Shown here one piece after another: positions 9,720 through 19,332 of a stretch of 29,300 nt of DNA. A model generated the notes under the pieces. It saw only the letters and a program-made list of their open reading frames with translations, made no database searches and had not been told where the DNA came from. Within the stretch, counting starts at the first letter, position 1, and each line of letters begins with the position of its first letter. This DNA comes from Cerioporus squamosus. Taxonomy: Eukaryota > Basidiomycota > Agaricomycetes > Polyporales > Polyporaceae. Made by a program: the position numbers and the translations under genes. The stretch lies in contig JABYQS010000340.1 of the NCBI GenBank assembly GCA_022592435.1, forward strand, positions 1-29,300, given 5' to 3'.

Positions 9720-11990
9720 ATCGTCCGGGAGTTCCGAGTCGCAGAGCGATGTGCTCGAGGAGAACGCGAGGTACGCACCTTTCTTTCTTGCGTTCCCGCG
9801 AACGCTCGTCGCGAGTGGTTTGCTGACGGTACTACAACCAGGCACTACTTGCGCCGCCCGGGCGAGACCGTTCTTCTCCCAGCGCATGCGCTGTCTCCGA
9901 GCACCATGCCTCCGACGACATTGCACGGTCGGCGCGGCCCTACGCCAGTGCAAGTCGACTCGGAACGCTCCCCAGGGCACGCACCACCACGTCGAAGGCG
10001 CGTACACCATGCCGATGTCCACAGACTGAGGTGCCGTAGACCTTGTAAGTCAGCTATCTCGTCTGCGATGCATGAAGCAGATAACTCACCATGTATCTGC
10101 TCCCGCAGTCTTCTTGTCGACTCGCCGCCGCCTCCAGGCCCGCTGCGACGCATCAAGGCCGGGACACGCGAGCTCTCACCGTCAGTGTGTCTCCCGGGTC
10201 GTCGGCCGTCACTGCTGCGATGCGGCAACGACACGGCACGCCGAGGGGACACCAGGGAGCCGACAGAGTCTCCCGGGCGACTTGCTCTACCTCCCGAGCA
10301 CAAGTTGCGACACCGTAGGCCGCTCCCGGCCGGGAGAAGCGTCTCGAGGAGTGTGACCCCCTCCTGTGTCCCTGGTGAGTTGATGTCGTCGTGCTCAATG
10401 TACAGAGCACATTGCTCACCCTTCAGTCATCTAGTTTCGACGCGACGGCGTCGATCCGAGGGGAGCGACGTGGCGTTGACTCTTGGAGATCAATGTCCCA
10501 TAGTCGTGTACCCCTCCTCAACCTCGTGTTCCCGACGTTGCGGCTCGCGACTATTCGCACTCGGTGCTGCTCCGGGGCGAGCTTCCCATCACTACTCAAG
10601 AGTCGCGATGTCGCACGACGCGAGTGGCCACCCCTTCTCTGGGCTCTACGCCGCTATCGAGCTCCCGGACCCGGCATACGACGCTGTCAAGCCTCCATCC
10701 GGTGGCAGAAGGCTTCAAGAGCGTACCACAAGTACCTTGCTGTAAGTCAGTCAGCTCTTCGCCGTTGTGGTTCGCTCATCTCATACCTGCTTCCTGTAGT
10801 GCGGACGTGTCTACGAGGCGGTGTTCGACAACTCCCGGCCGTCTGCTGCAGACTTCGTCCTACACCGCCCGGTTGCAGATGCGTCGAGAGCGCACCCCGG
10901 CACCCGCATTTGAGCTCCGCGGTATCTGCCAGAGCTCGCCGGCATGTCTTCGTGGGCGGTGTCGAGCTCCCGGATCGTCGTCCGCAGCCGTGTCTCTGTA
11001 GGTGGCCGTCGCTTCTCAGGTGTGGCGATGTGGCAGGACGTGAGCGTCCACTGGTTCTCCGGCTCTCCCCATCCGTCGCTCCACCACTACCGAGCTTCCA
11101 AACTCATCGCACGACGCCGTCAAGGCCTCAACCACTCTCGAGAGGCTCGAGAAGCCTGCACATGGTCCGCAAGTCCGCCAGCCCTCCGCCGTTGTGAATC
11201 ACTCACCTCATGCCTTGTAGTGCGGACGTCGACAGCCCCCGGTTGTTTGTTGCAAACCTCGTCCAACGCCTCGCGCCGGATTGCAGATGCATCGAGAGCG
11301 CTCCCAGACACGTCGTCCAGCCCACGTTCGAGATCCCGGGGTGTTCGCCAGCACTCCCGGGCATGTTTGCCTGGGAGACGTCGAGCTCCCGGCGTGCTCG
11401 TCAGCGCAGTCGTCTCTCGGAGCGATCGCTCCGCGCCCACTGCACGCTGCAGCACGGACCTCTCAATGAGAGCGAACGCGCGCAGCGCGTCCTCGTCGCG
11501 TCCTCGTTGGCGAGCTTCGTGCGTCCTCGAGACCCGCTGAGTAGCGGCTGCATCACCAACGCTCCCAGGCACGTCTTCATGGTCGACGTCAAGCTCCCAG
11601 GTTGCTTGCGAGCACGCCCGGGTCGTCTCCCACAGCCATCTCTCTGTGTTTCCGGTTCGCTGCAGCCCGGACCTCTGGAAGAGAGGACGCGTTGCGCGCG
11701 ACCTCGTCATCGAGCTTCGTGAGTATCCTTCACCTGCTTTCGACGGCGTACAGTGTTGCCCTGCTAACTTACCTGTCACTCGGGAATCTCAGCACGTCGC
11801 CGGGACAGTGCATACCGCGGTGTCCGACGCCTCCGGCTTGTGGACGCGCCTTCAGCGCTCCCGGGCACGTTGTCGAGCCCGCATTCGAGCTCCCGGGGTG
11901 TTCGTCAGCGCTCCCGGGCACGCGCTCCTGGGCAACATCGAGCTCCCGGGCTGCTCGCCATCGCAGTCGTCTCACTACAAAGATCGCAGC
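9720..11990. repeat. Degenerate tandem array, units about 390-430 bp
   Basis: Matching anchors recur at similar spacing. GTAGTGCGGACGT is at 10796 and 11217 (421 bp apart). CGATG followed by related sequence is at 10218, 10606 and 11026 (388 and 420 bp). CGCCGTTGTG is at 10760 and 11187. A segment of the form TTCGAGNTCCCGGGGTGTTCG lies just before 11345 and again near 11900. GAGCTCCCGG and CGCTCCCGGGCA occur many times. A shorter sub-unit of about 200 bp repeats between 11360 and 11725 (CTGCAGC..GGACCTCT). Several copies carry intron-like sequence at the same place (GTAAGT at 10742, GTGAGT at 10376 and 11718, TAG acceptors before TGCGGACGT). Long open frames exist on both strands. On plus they repeat an APGHV...ELPGC-like motif; on minus, an EL(D)V...VPGS-like motif. 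The coding status is undecided. The array stops sharply at about 11990. Confidence 0.7.
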
Positions 11991-12840
11991 CTTTCCAAGC
12001 ATAAGATACAATTTGTAATTGGACCAGTTTTGTAAAACTTTTCTCGGACTAAGTTGGGCATGTCAAAACTCGACAATGTTCTACAACCATTTCCATCATA
12101 AACTTCTACCTTTTGTATAGCATGATTACTGGAGGTTTGATGGCTACTTCCACACTCAATGTCACAATCAGAAAGTTTAACATCCGTGATATACATAATT
12201 AGCCTCTTATATGCATTTAGCACGGACAAAATACAAGTCAATGCTGATAACAATGGAATCAATATATAATTTTCCAATGCATAAAAGCAAATGTTAAGTC
12301 TCCATCTTGTCCACATTTTCTATATTTAAGATGTCAATCTTTGTGACACCACATTCTGGGAATTGTGGCTATTCTTTTGTGCCACATTCCCACCCGGCAA
12401 TTGTTGGAATACATATGTATCTGCCCAGCCTTGTATTTTGCACAATAGGCTAGATAGAGTTAGCTATATACAGCCTTTTCAGTTGGTGCAAAGCAGGAAA
12501 TTTTCACATGTGCTATGGCCAAACTTCTATCAACACCGCTTTCTGAACTCAAAGTGCTCTGTGTGTATGCTGACTGTAGGACTAGCATTCTGTTTGACAA
12601 TTTCTCAGAAAAATATTGTTGCCTTGGCTTACGAAAAAGCATTTGGAAATTTAGCATTTACTACAGTGTTTGATTATCATTTCTGTCACAGTGGTACTAC
12701 CACCATATAACCGAGATAAACTTGAGTCAATATACTGCCTATTGATCCCCTGAATTTTTTTTGCCCAGAAAGGTTTTACATAGAGTTTAACAATTGATGC
12801 AAATAAAAGGCTGAGAAAACCTGGGGAACTTTCAACATTT
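11991..12840. other. AT-rich island of unknown origin
   Basis: Composition changes abruptly from GC-rich repeat to AT-rich sequence (visibly about 60% A+T) that continues to about 12840. The longest frames are 12316-11975 on minus and 12363-12710 on plus. Neither resembles a known family. No flanking duplication or terminal repeat was found. It may be an inserted fragment of an AT-rich element or a decayed sequence. Confidence 0.5.
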
Positions 12841-12920
12841 TGCACAGCAGAAAAGGCTAGTGTAAGCGCAGGCCCGATGCCTCGGATGATGACAGCTCGC
12901 AGTAGTGACGAGATCACTGA

Positions 12921-13091
12921 TTGACGCTCCTGCTTGGAACCTGCGCTCTTCAAGCAACTCCAGGTGCTGCAACTGGTGACTGGGAGAAGAACACTGTGGA
13001 CTTCGCCGCCAAGAACTCCAAGATTGTCGAGGAGATCGGGATGCAGGCATTTGAGTACTACGAGGCGCACGACGAGCTTCGCAAGCGATGA
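12921..13091 (+). CDS. 3' end of an unidentified gene
   Basis: A frame ending in TGA at 13089-13091 encodes a soluble, charged C-terminus: GDWEKNTVDFAAKNSKIVEE, followed by IGMQAFEYYEAHDELRKR. Third positions are C/G-biased and the composition contrasts with the AT-rich DNA to the left. The frame is open from 12921. A likely acceptor CAACTCCAG ends at 12963, so the exon may begin at 12964. No upstream exon is visible; the AT-rich island lies where it should be. This looks like the last exon of a gene or a captured gene fragment. I do not recognise the protein. Confidence 0.45.
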   Translation: MTLLLGTCALQATPGAATGDWEKNTVDFAAKNSKIVEEIGMQAFEYYEAHDELRKR

Positions 13092-13389
13092 CGAGTAGGT
13101 CAGTTTTGGTATGGACCTTGTGTGCGATCTTGTCCCCGTGTTTGATTATTTACCCACATCCCTTGCATACTCTCCCTCTTTCTATTGTCCTTGAATGTTG
13201 CTCATTAGTACCCTAGTCAATCCTTCAGTTATCTTTGCTATCAACCCCCACTCCTTACACACTCCACACTCCTTCTGTGATATCTTCTTACATGGTCATC
13301 TCCTGGTCTCAGCTTGTTGCGCCTGTCTATCTGCATCTTGTATAATGTATACAGCCTTTAATGCTATTATATCTCTTATACTTGCTGAC
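13092..13389. other. Unassigned 3' flank
   Basis: T- and C-rich DNA of intermediate composition (for example ATTTACCCACATCCCTTGC), probably 3' flank of the exon ending at 13091. No gene or repeat is recognised. Confidence 0.3.
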
Positions 13390-13610
13390 ATGTAACGGCT
13401 GCAACCGGTCTTTGTCTTTGACTGGTTCAACCGGACATCGGTCATTAACTGGTCTAAACCAGGAACCAGACTGGAGTTAAGTCCGGTTCTTCAAAGACCG
13501 ATCCCTCGGTCTGGTTCTGCAAAAGTCCGGTTGGTCCTGTCCGGTCATGGTCCTTGGTTCAACCCTCCAGGGATCAAAAAACGGACTTGACTGGACTTCA
13601 CAACACTAAG
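13390..13610. repeat. Cluster of CCGGT/GACTGG-type short motifs
   Basis: About 220 bp in which short related motifs recur in both orientations: AACCGGTC, GACTGGTTC, AACCGGAC, AACTGGTC, AGTCCGGTT (twice), GTCCGGTC, ACGGACTTGACTGGAC. The right edge read on minus is TAGTGTTGTGAAGTCC, which resembles the TAGTG/CAGTG ends of hAT elements. Subterminal motif clusters of this kind are common in non-autonomous hAT elements. A matching left end and target duplication were not found. Confidence 0.35.
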
Positions 13611-13696
13611 TTCTTCTGAAGTTCTGCCACTGCTATCCCCTCACACCACCCTCCACCCCCATGTTCTCTCCCCTTCTTCAGACTCCTCTGTTTAGG

Positions 13697-13806
13697 AAAT
13701 GGCACGGATATGGGTAACCCACGCCAGGTACCCTATACATACCCATGTGGGTGCAGGTACGGGTTGTGATTAGTGTACCCACGCCAAACCCGTACCCATT
13801 TGGTCA
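13697..13806. repeat. Cluster of ACCCACGCC / TACCC motifs
   Basis: ACCCACGCCA occurs at about 13718 and 13779. GGGTACCC-like and TACGGGT/ACCCGTACCC words surround them in both orientations. It resembles subterminal repeat DNA of a transposon end. No complete element can be delimited. Confidence 0.35.
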
Positions 13807-13906
13807 CTACCCGCGCTACTCCAAAACCAGTGCCTGGTGATGCAAGAACTGTACAGTCATTGACAGCCAGCCACACATCCACATCGTACAAGTTTACATA
13901 AGAAAA

Positions 13907-14144
13907 TACTGTAGAATTTCGACATATGCGGCGCGTCACAGGTCACAGGGACCTTGTCTGCGCCGCATCGTGCTACTGGTCACAGGTCACAGCCCCTCTG
14001 AGGCCCCCAATTTCGCATTTTGGCTCGATTTTTGGGCATTTAGCATGCCTAAAACGGTGATTTTCCAGCGCCTCCACGCCGCTCTGGCGACTCAGTGAGG
14101 TCACAGGTCACACCCTGCGCCACATTGGTCGAAATTCTACAGTA
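13907..14144. mobile_element. MITE 1: 234-bp element with perfect 15-bp TIRs and TA duplication
   Basis: CTGTAGAATTTCGAC at 13909-13923 is repeated as its exact reverse complement at 14128-14142, and TA flanks both ends (13907-13908, 14143-14144). There is no coding capacity. Inside, GTCACAGGTCACAG or its variant occurs three times in the same orientation, at 13935, 13979 and 14100. TA target duplication plus short perfect TIRs suggests a non-autonomous Tc1/mariner-type element, but the autonomous partner is not in the window. Confidence 0.85.
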
Positions 14145-14201
14145 AGTCCGGATGCACCCCAGTGCGACATTCACTCCTTCTCTCGACCTCTTATCTGACC
14201 C

Positions 14202-16014
14202 ATAGCACCGCGTACAAGCAAAACTCTCACTGGTACCAGCAAGCAAGCTGTGCACAAGGGCACCCCGAATAAGACTGCACATAAGGTCGGGCTTGAGAAG
14301 CACCCTCCCAAGGCCAAGGGGGGAAGGGGCGCAAGCACGTTCTGTCCTGACTCCTCCTCTGATGAGGGCAGATCTGACAATGAGATGCTGCTGCGCACCG
14401 AGAAGAAGCGTGTGACTCGTGGCAGTCAGAAGGCGTGAGATGGCGAGGATGGAGACAGCACTGGGAGAACGCCAACTTCATGTACTTCCGCGACTGCGAT
14501 GTCGCTGACGACAAGAAGGTGATGAAGGCCACCTTGCAGATCTCTAACAAGGTTGTCTCGGATTGGTACCATCCCGATTACGAGCGGTTCGACAACATGG
14601 ACTGGGATGACTTCACAGCCACTGTCTGCGCTCGCTTCCTCCTGAAGGGGTGGGCACTCCAGATCTATTCTGACCTCTTTGCAACAAAACAAGCCGCCTC
14701 TGAGCTGTACTCTGACTTCATCCTCAACGTCGAACATCTCAACTCCTACCTCTGCAACACTGAGTACCATCAATCCGAGGACGCGCTTCGAGGCATCCTC
14801 ATTGCGAACATGTGTCCCAACCTCTGGACCGCGATCGGAGACCCCGCGATCATGCAGGTCACCGACTACGTCGACTGGAAGACCTTCGTTGCCGCTGCGA
14901 ATGAACGTCGCCTCCGTAACGTTGAGATGATCAACACCCTCATCGTGACGTGCAACAACGCCTCCCGCACCCAGTCGACGTCGAAGAGCTTCGCTAAGGG
15001 TCCATCCTTGGGCGCATACAGCAGCTTGAGCAGCTCCCAAGCCCTCCCAAAGCTCATGCCAGTTGAGAAGCAACTCCTCAACGATCACCAGGGCTGCTAC
15101 AAGTGTCGGCATTTCTACGCTGGTCATCTGTCTGGCGGCTGCCCCAACGGCTTCCCCAAGGCGGACTCGTACACCCCGCTCACAGAAGCCATGGCCGCTA
15201 AGGCTCGCGCTACGCACACGGGCAAGGAGAACATCAAACCCCGCACTGTCGCCTCCGTTGACGTCAACGCAACCAACTCTGATGACGCTCTTGTCGCCGC
15301 CGTCGGCGTCATTCCCCTGGCTGCTACTACAGGGGTCTTAGGCTCAGGCTCTGACTCTGAAGAGTGCGTTCTCCCGCCCTTGCTGTCCCCACACACCACC
15401 CTCAATGCTCGCATCGTCTGCCCTTCTTCCGACTCCCCTGTTAAACTGTTGCTGATCGACTCTGGCACTTCCACAGTTCTGATTAGACAAGACCTCGTTG
15501 ATCACCTGCAACTGCACATCTGTAAACTGCCATCGCCTTTTAGTCTCAGCAACACTTGGGGAGCTGGGAACAATTCGAGCTCGGACTGGGTGAAACTGTC
15601 AATTGTACTGCCTGATAATTCCTGGACGTCTACTGTATGCCGCGCCATCGTCGTTCCCTCCCTCTGTGCACCTGTAATACTAGGAAAACCATTTCTCGAA
15701 TCGAATCACCTTGTGGAGGATCATTCTGCGCGAACCCTCGTGGACAAGCGGTCTGGGTGAGACCTGCTTGCTCCCACACCTCCACCTCCACCTCCTCCTC
15801 TATCCGCACGCAAACAGCGGACTTCAATTCGAGAACAACGGGTTGCACACAACAACGAACAGCGCATTCAGCATCTACACTTCCTGCACGAGCTCCGTGA
15901 CCGTACTGCTGTACATCGCATTGAGGCAGACCTGCACTCCATCGACTCCTCGCCGCACACCATGGCGGCAGTGCGTGCGTGCGTGGAGCTCCTCACCTTC
16001 GAGGAGCGCCTCGT
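14202..16014 (+). pseudogene. Ty3-type gag and protease (5' half of element A)
   Basis: Capsid-region protein and aspartic protease of a Ty3-type retroelement. The main frame is open from about 14384 to 15757: a capsid-like region (HWENANFMYFRDCD, DDFTATVCARFLLKGW), a zinc-knuckle-like CYKCRHFYAGHLSGGC (C-X2-C-X6-H-X4-C, with wider spacing than the usual X4), then the protease motif LLIDSGTSTVLI at about 15450-15485. TGA at 15758-15760 interrupts it. The same frame resumes (DLLAPTPP..., then LRDRTAVHRIEADLHSID, ELLTFEERL) and breaks off at about 16014 into hAT sequence. An N-terminal basic segment (14202-14438, with SSDEGRSDNEMLLRTEKK) lies in another frame, so a frameshift is likely near 14400. 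No ATG start, 5' LTR or primer-binding site was found; MITE 1 ends only 60 bp upstream. Confidence 0.85.
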
Positions 16015-19000
16015 AACAAGACACATTGCGTACATATAGACGTCCGAGTTCGATGTCTTGTTGTAGTACTCGATGATCGTGTCGATGCCAGCCTGGATTG
16101 CAGTGGCAAATGGGCGGTACTTCTTGCGCGTCAACCATATCGACCATGCCTTATGGAGTGCCTCAAGGGTGGGCAGTCCGAGGTGCAGAGTGGGTCCTGT
16201 TTCGCTCGAGAAGGCCTGCTGCGCGTTGTCCGCGTGCTTCGCAAATCGATTAGTCTGACAAGCCTTGACCGACGTCAATCTGAAATGACTTATGGCGAGC
16301 AGGTCCAGGATTAGCTTCACATGATCCCATTCATTGTTCGTCAGCTGGAGATCGAGCAGCTTCTTGCGCTGCTCAAGATCCTCTTCATAACTGCTGATCT
16401 CCATGATGAAGCGGTTGAGGTGCTGCAACATAAAGCCGTAAGCTTCACCCCAGACGCGACTTGAATGTGACAGCACAGTACCTTCTTGAGGTGCTCTGCG
16501 CGCTCAAGCATCACGAACATCGACGACCAGCAAGTCGGACTATCAAGAAGAAGCTGGTGGACGTCACCCTCAGCAACACCATTCTGTTGTTGAATCGTCC
16601 GGAGCAGCTCCTTGCGCTTTGAGGAAGAGCGAGCCTGTCGAAAGAGTTAGGGTGCGAGATATGCTACAACGAGAAGATTGCACCTTCACACAGACGGTGC
16701 GAATTATTCCCACAATGTCCCAATAAGGGCCGGCAGTCTTGGTGGCAAGCTCGGCATTCGGGGTGCTTGGATCGTAGTACTTCGATTGCGAGTACGCCTT
16801 CAGGAGAGCTTGCATAGCGATATTGATGATATGGGCTAGACAGCTACTCGACGCTCGTTCATAAGCTAGAGGATCGCTTGCGAGACACAAGCAGATCAAA
16901 CTTACCGTACATAATGTTCATCATTGTTCCATGGGACACCTGTGGCCTCTTCAATGCGGAAGCTGAGCTCCGCCAACATCATCCCATTGTTGCTTGCATT
17001 GTCACACGTAACATAGCCAATCTGGAGCAGCATTGGTTAGTATGAAAGACGAGGTGAGAGAGACGAGGCTCTGCCAGACATACATACCTTGCCCTCAATG
17101 CCGACACGTTGTGCAACCAGGAAAAGCGCCTGCCCAAGATGCTTCCCGTGATGGGCGCAGTTCATGGGTATGAACCCCAATAGCGCTGTCTGAAGTGTCC
17201 AGACACCATTAGCCTGATCCTCAATCCAATGACCTGTAACGGTGAAGTAACCGTCGGCCGTGAACGCTTGCCAGGCATCACACGTGAGGTTGACCTTGCC
17301 TTTCACAGCGTCGCTCTAGCAGCACAATCAGTAAGATGTCAGGATAATGACCGAGGTGATCGCAATTTGGACATACCTGCAATCGGTCGCGGAGCTTGGT
17401 GAGGTTGCACTTGAACATATTGATGATCTCCCTGCGCGTCGTCTTGCAGTTGGGAATCTTCACCCCTTCAGTTGCACGCGCAGCGATGTCAATCATGTTC
17501 TTGAAGGCAGGATGCTCGAGAGCCTGTATGGGCTATATAACATAGTATAGTCAGCAATGAATGTCCAAGACAGAATGTGCACTTACTCACCTGATCTGTG
17601 CTGACGAGCCATTCAATCGCGGCCTCCTGGAATAGATCGTCCGTGTACTTCACGACACGTTCCGGTGCAGGTTTCTCGCGCAGATGCGTGTCGAGGGTGG
17701 ACTGCGCCACGGTTGCTACTTCGGCCTCACGCCGCTGCTTTGTGTCCTTTGGGAGCATGGACAAGAGGTCGTTCTTGTCACACCAGTTGCGGTATATACC
17801 CTGCAAGCTAGTTCAAACCGAGAGGCAAGAGCTGCAGATTCAATTGTATAACATACTGTAGTGATCAGACCTTAGCAGCGCGTCACATGTCACAGAGGCA
17901 TTTTCCGCCGCTGTTTTCGGTGCCTTCGGCGCCGTTTGAGCCTCCTGTCACAGGTCACTGGGCCTTCCGCCGCCCCGCCACTACGTATCAGGCCTGTCAC
18001 ACCCCAGACTGGCCGCCTCTAAGGTCGTCTGATCACTACAGTACCTCATGCAGTGCCCCCATATGGTGGTGCAAGCTTGTGATGTGGTCAACCAAAGTTG
18101 ACAGCAGGCCCTTTTTCCTGTATGTACAGTCAGATCTGGACAAAAAAGACGCATGAACTCGACTCACTTGCATGTCAGACACTCGCAGCACTTCTTCCCT
18201 GCGGCAATTCATGCTGGAAAGAAGAAATGGTCAATGTCGCGACTACGGTCAGCTTGACACCCCTTCTGGCCTTGCTCATCGTCCTCAAGGTCGATCATCG
18301 AGATGTCCTTAAGCATGCCGGTCGCATCTTGGGCATCGACATGGATTGGCTCAAACACGGCAGCCGAAGCTGGTGCAGAGGGCAGCGTTGGGGCGGCAGG
18401 TTTGGGCGGCAGGTTTGGCGGCAGAGCTCTGCGGGTCACTCGGGTGTGCTGCTTACCGTAGTAGATTCATTCCGAGTCAAGACTACGTAACATAGACTCG
18501 AATAGATGATACACGTACCACTGGCATGGCGCGTGTTCCAACCCAGGACTCTGTTCGAAATCATCACCCCTTCCTCGTCCGGGACCTCTGTCACGGACGT
18601 GCGTCTGGGTCGCTTGGCACTGACACTTGCAGCCGGAGCTTCTGTCCTCTCGTCAGCTCCGGGCAGCTTTTGAGTGAAGCTGATAGTACTCACCTGTTTC
18701 CGTCACCCCTTGCGTGTTTGCTTGGCCATTGCTCCGCGTGTTTGCACTGACATTCCCCTCCGGAGCCTCCTTGCCAAACACGCTGTTGGCTGGCTATTTC
18801 TTCTTGCTTGTTTGGGTAGTATCGAGCCGTGTCGTAGCCAAGGAGCTCGGTTCAGTGGCTGACGATGTCGCAGGAGTATTCTTTTGAGTAGCTGAGGACG
18901 AGCTGGTGCGAGCTTCATGGTGCTGAGCTGCCTGGTGGGAGCGGACTTCATGCTTGGCGGCATTGTCAGAGTTTGTAACGCGCCCAGATGGCCGTGGGAC

Positions 19001-19027
19001 GCGTTTCGTTGACAGTGGGGCGTCCAT
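16015..19027 (-). pseudogene. hAT-family transposase, C-terminus truncated
   Basis: Cut-and-paste transposase with an RNase-H-like catalytic core. It begins with ATG at 19027 (MDAPLSTKRVPRPSGR) and runs leftward through many short introns. In order: Ser/Thr-rich N-terminus; a basic segment (KRPRRTSVTEV) at about 18620-18580; a BED-type zinc-finger remnant (RDIDHFFF, KKCCECLTCK, then VDHITSLH) at about 18240-18070; IYRNWCDKNDLLSMLP near 17790; VKGKVNLTCDAWQAFTADGYF with the first catalytic-type Asp near 17280; IGYVTCDNASNNGMM with the second near 17010; CLAHIINIAMQALL near 16830; DSPTCWSSMF near 16530; and AGIDTIIEYYNKTSNSDVYM near 16040. The C-terminal dimerisation region is missing. A stop near 16867 after a splice-like junction and TCW where TRW is usual suggest further decay. 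Confidence 0.8.
17854..18043. mobile_element. MITE 2: 186-bp element with 15-bp TIRs and TA duplication
   Basis: CTGTAGTGATCAGAC at 17856-17870 is mirrored exactly at 18027-18041. The similarity extends imperfectly inward (CTTAG / CTAAG after a 3-bp offset). TA flanks both ends (17854-17855, 18042-18043). Internal motifs GTCACATGTCACAG (17882), GTCACAGGTCACTG (17947) and GTCACACCCC (17996) parallel the three motifs of MITE 1 in order and orientation. The element is non-coding. It lies inside the hAT transposase gene at a splice donor. Confidence 0.85.
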
Positions 19028-19230
19028 CTCGCAAGGTCATGATATGTGGGCAGTAGGTGGCGGGTGCGTCCGAGAGAAGTCAACTCTAACTCTAACTCTA
19101 TCACAGCGCTACCACTCGGAAGTTGGTACTGTATAGTTCACAAGCCACCGCCTGCCACCGCCCAGTCCTCAGCACCACGAAGCTCGAGCTTGGGAGCCAA
19201 GCTCAAGCTCAGGATACCCCAGGCCGAGTT

Positions 19231-19302
19231 GTCAGGCTCTCCGAGCTCTCCTCGAAGCTCGGCCCAGCTCGGCCTAAAAAGAGCCGGCTCGGAGAGCCTG
19301 AC
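19231..19302. repeat. 16-bp inverted repeat in the hAT subterminal region
   Basis: GTCAGGCTCTCCGAGC at 19231-19246 pairs perfectly with GCTCGGAGAGCCTGAC at 19287-19302 across a 40-bp loop rich in AGCTCGGC words. It lies about 30 bp inside the hAT terminus and may be a transposase-binding subterminal structure or a small nested foldback. Confidence 0.75.
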
Positions 19303-19332
19303 GGCTTGAGGCTGAGCTGGGCACATCACTAG

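Larger units (their letters stand above)
16015..19332 (-). mobile_element. hAT element, 5' end kept, 3' end missing
   Basis: The 5' terminus, read on minus, is TAGTGATGTGCCCAGCTC at 19331 going down, matching the T/CAGTG ends of hAT transposons, followed by GAGCTC-rich subterminal DNA and the transposase gene. The other end is absent: transposase coding sequence changes directly into retroelement gag-pol at about 16014. An 8-bp target duplication therefore cannot be tested. The element lies between the two halves of element A, in opposite orientation. Confidence 0.7.

Noticed and set aside
11991..12840. Nuclear copy of mitochondrial DNA
   Set aside because: The A+T content is only moderate and no mitochondrial gene or tRNA was recognised.
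13550..13575. tRNA-like GGTTCAACCCTCC segment
   Set aside because: The T-arm resemblance is isolated; no acceptor stem, D-arm or anticodon arm could be fitted around it.
12997..14200. 5' LTR of element A
   Set aside because: No sequence matching the 3' LTR (TGTAAGCCCGC...CTTACA) was found between the orphan exon and gag.
16015..19332. 8-bp target duplication of the hAT element
   Set aside because: One end is deleted, so no flanking pair exists to compare; the 8 bases beyond 19332 are not found at 16014.
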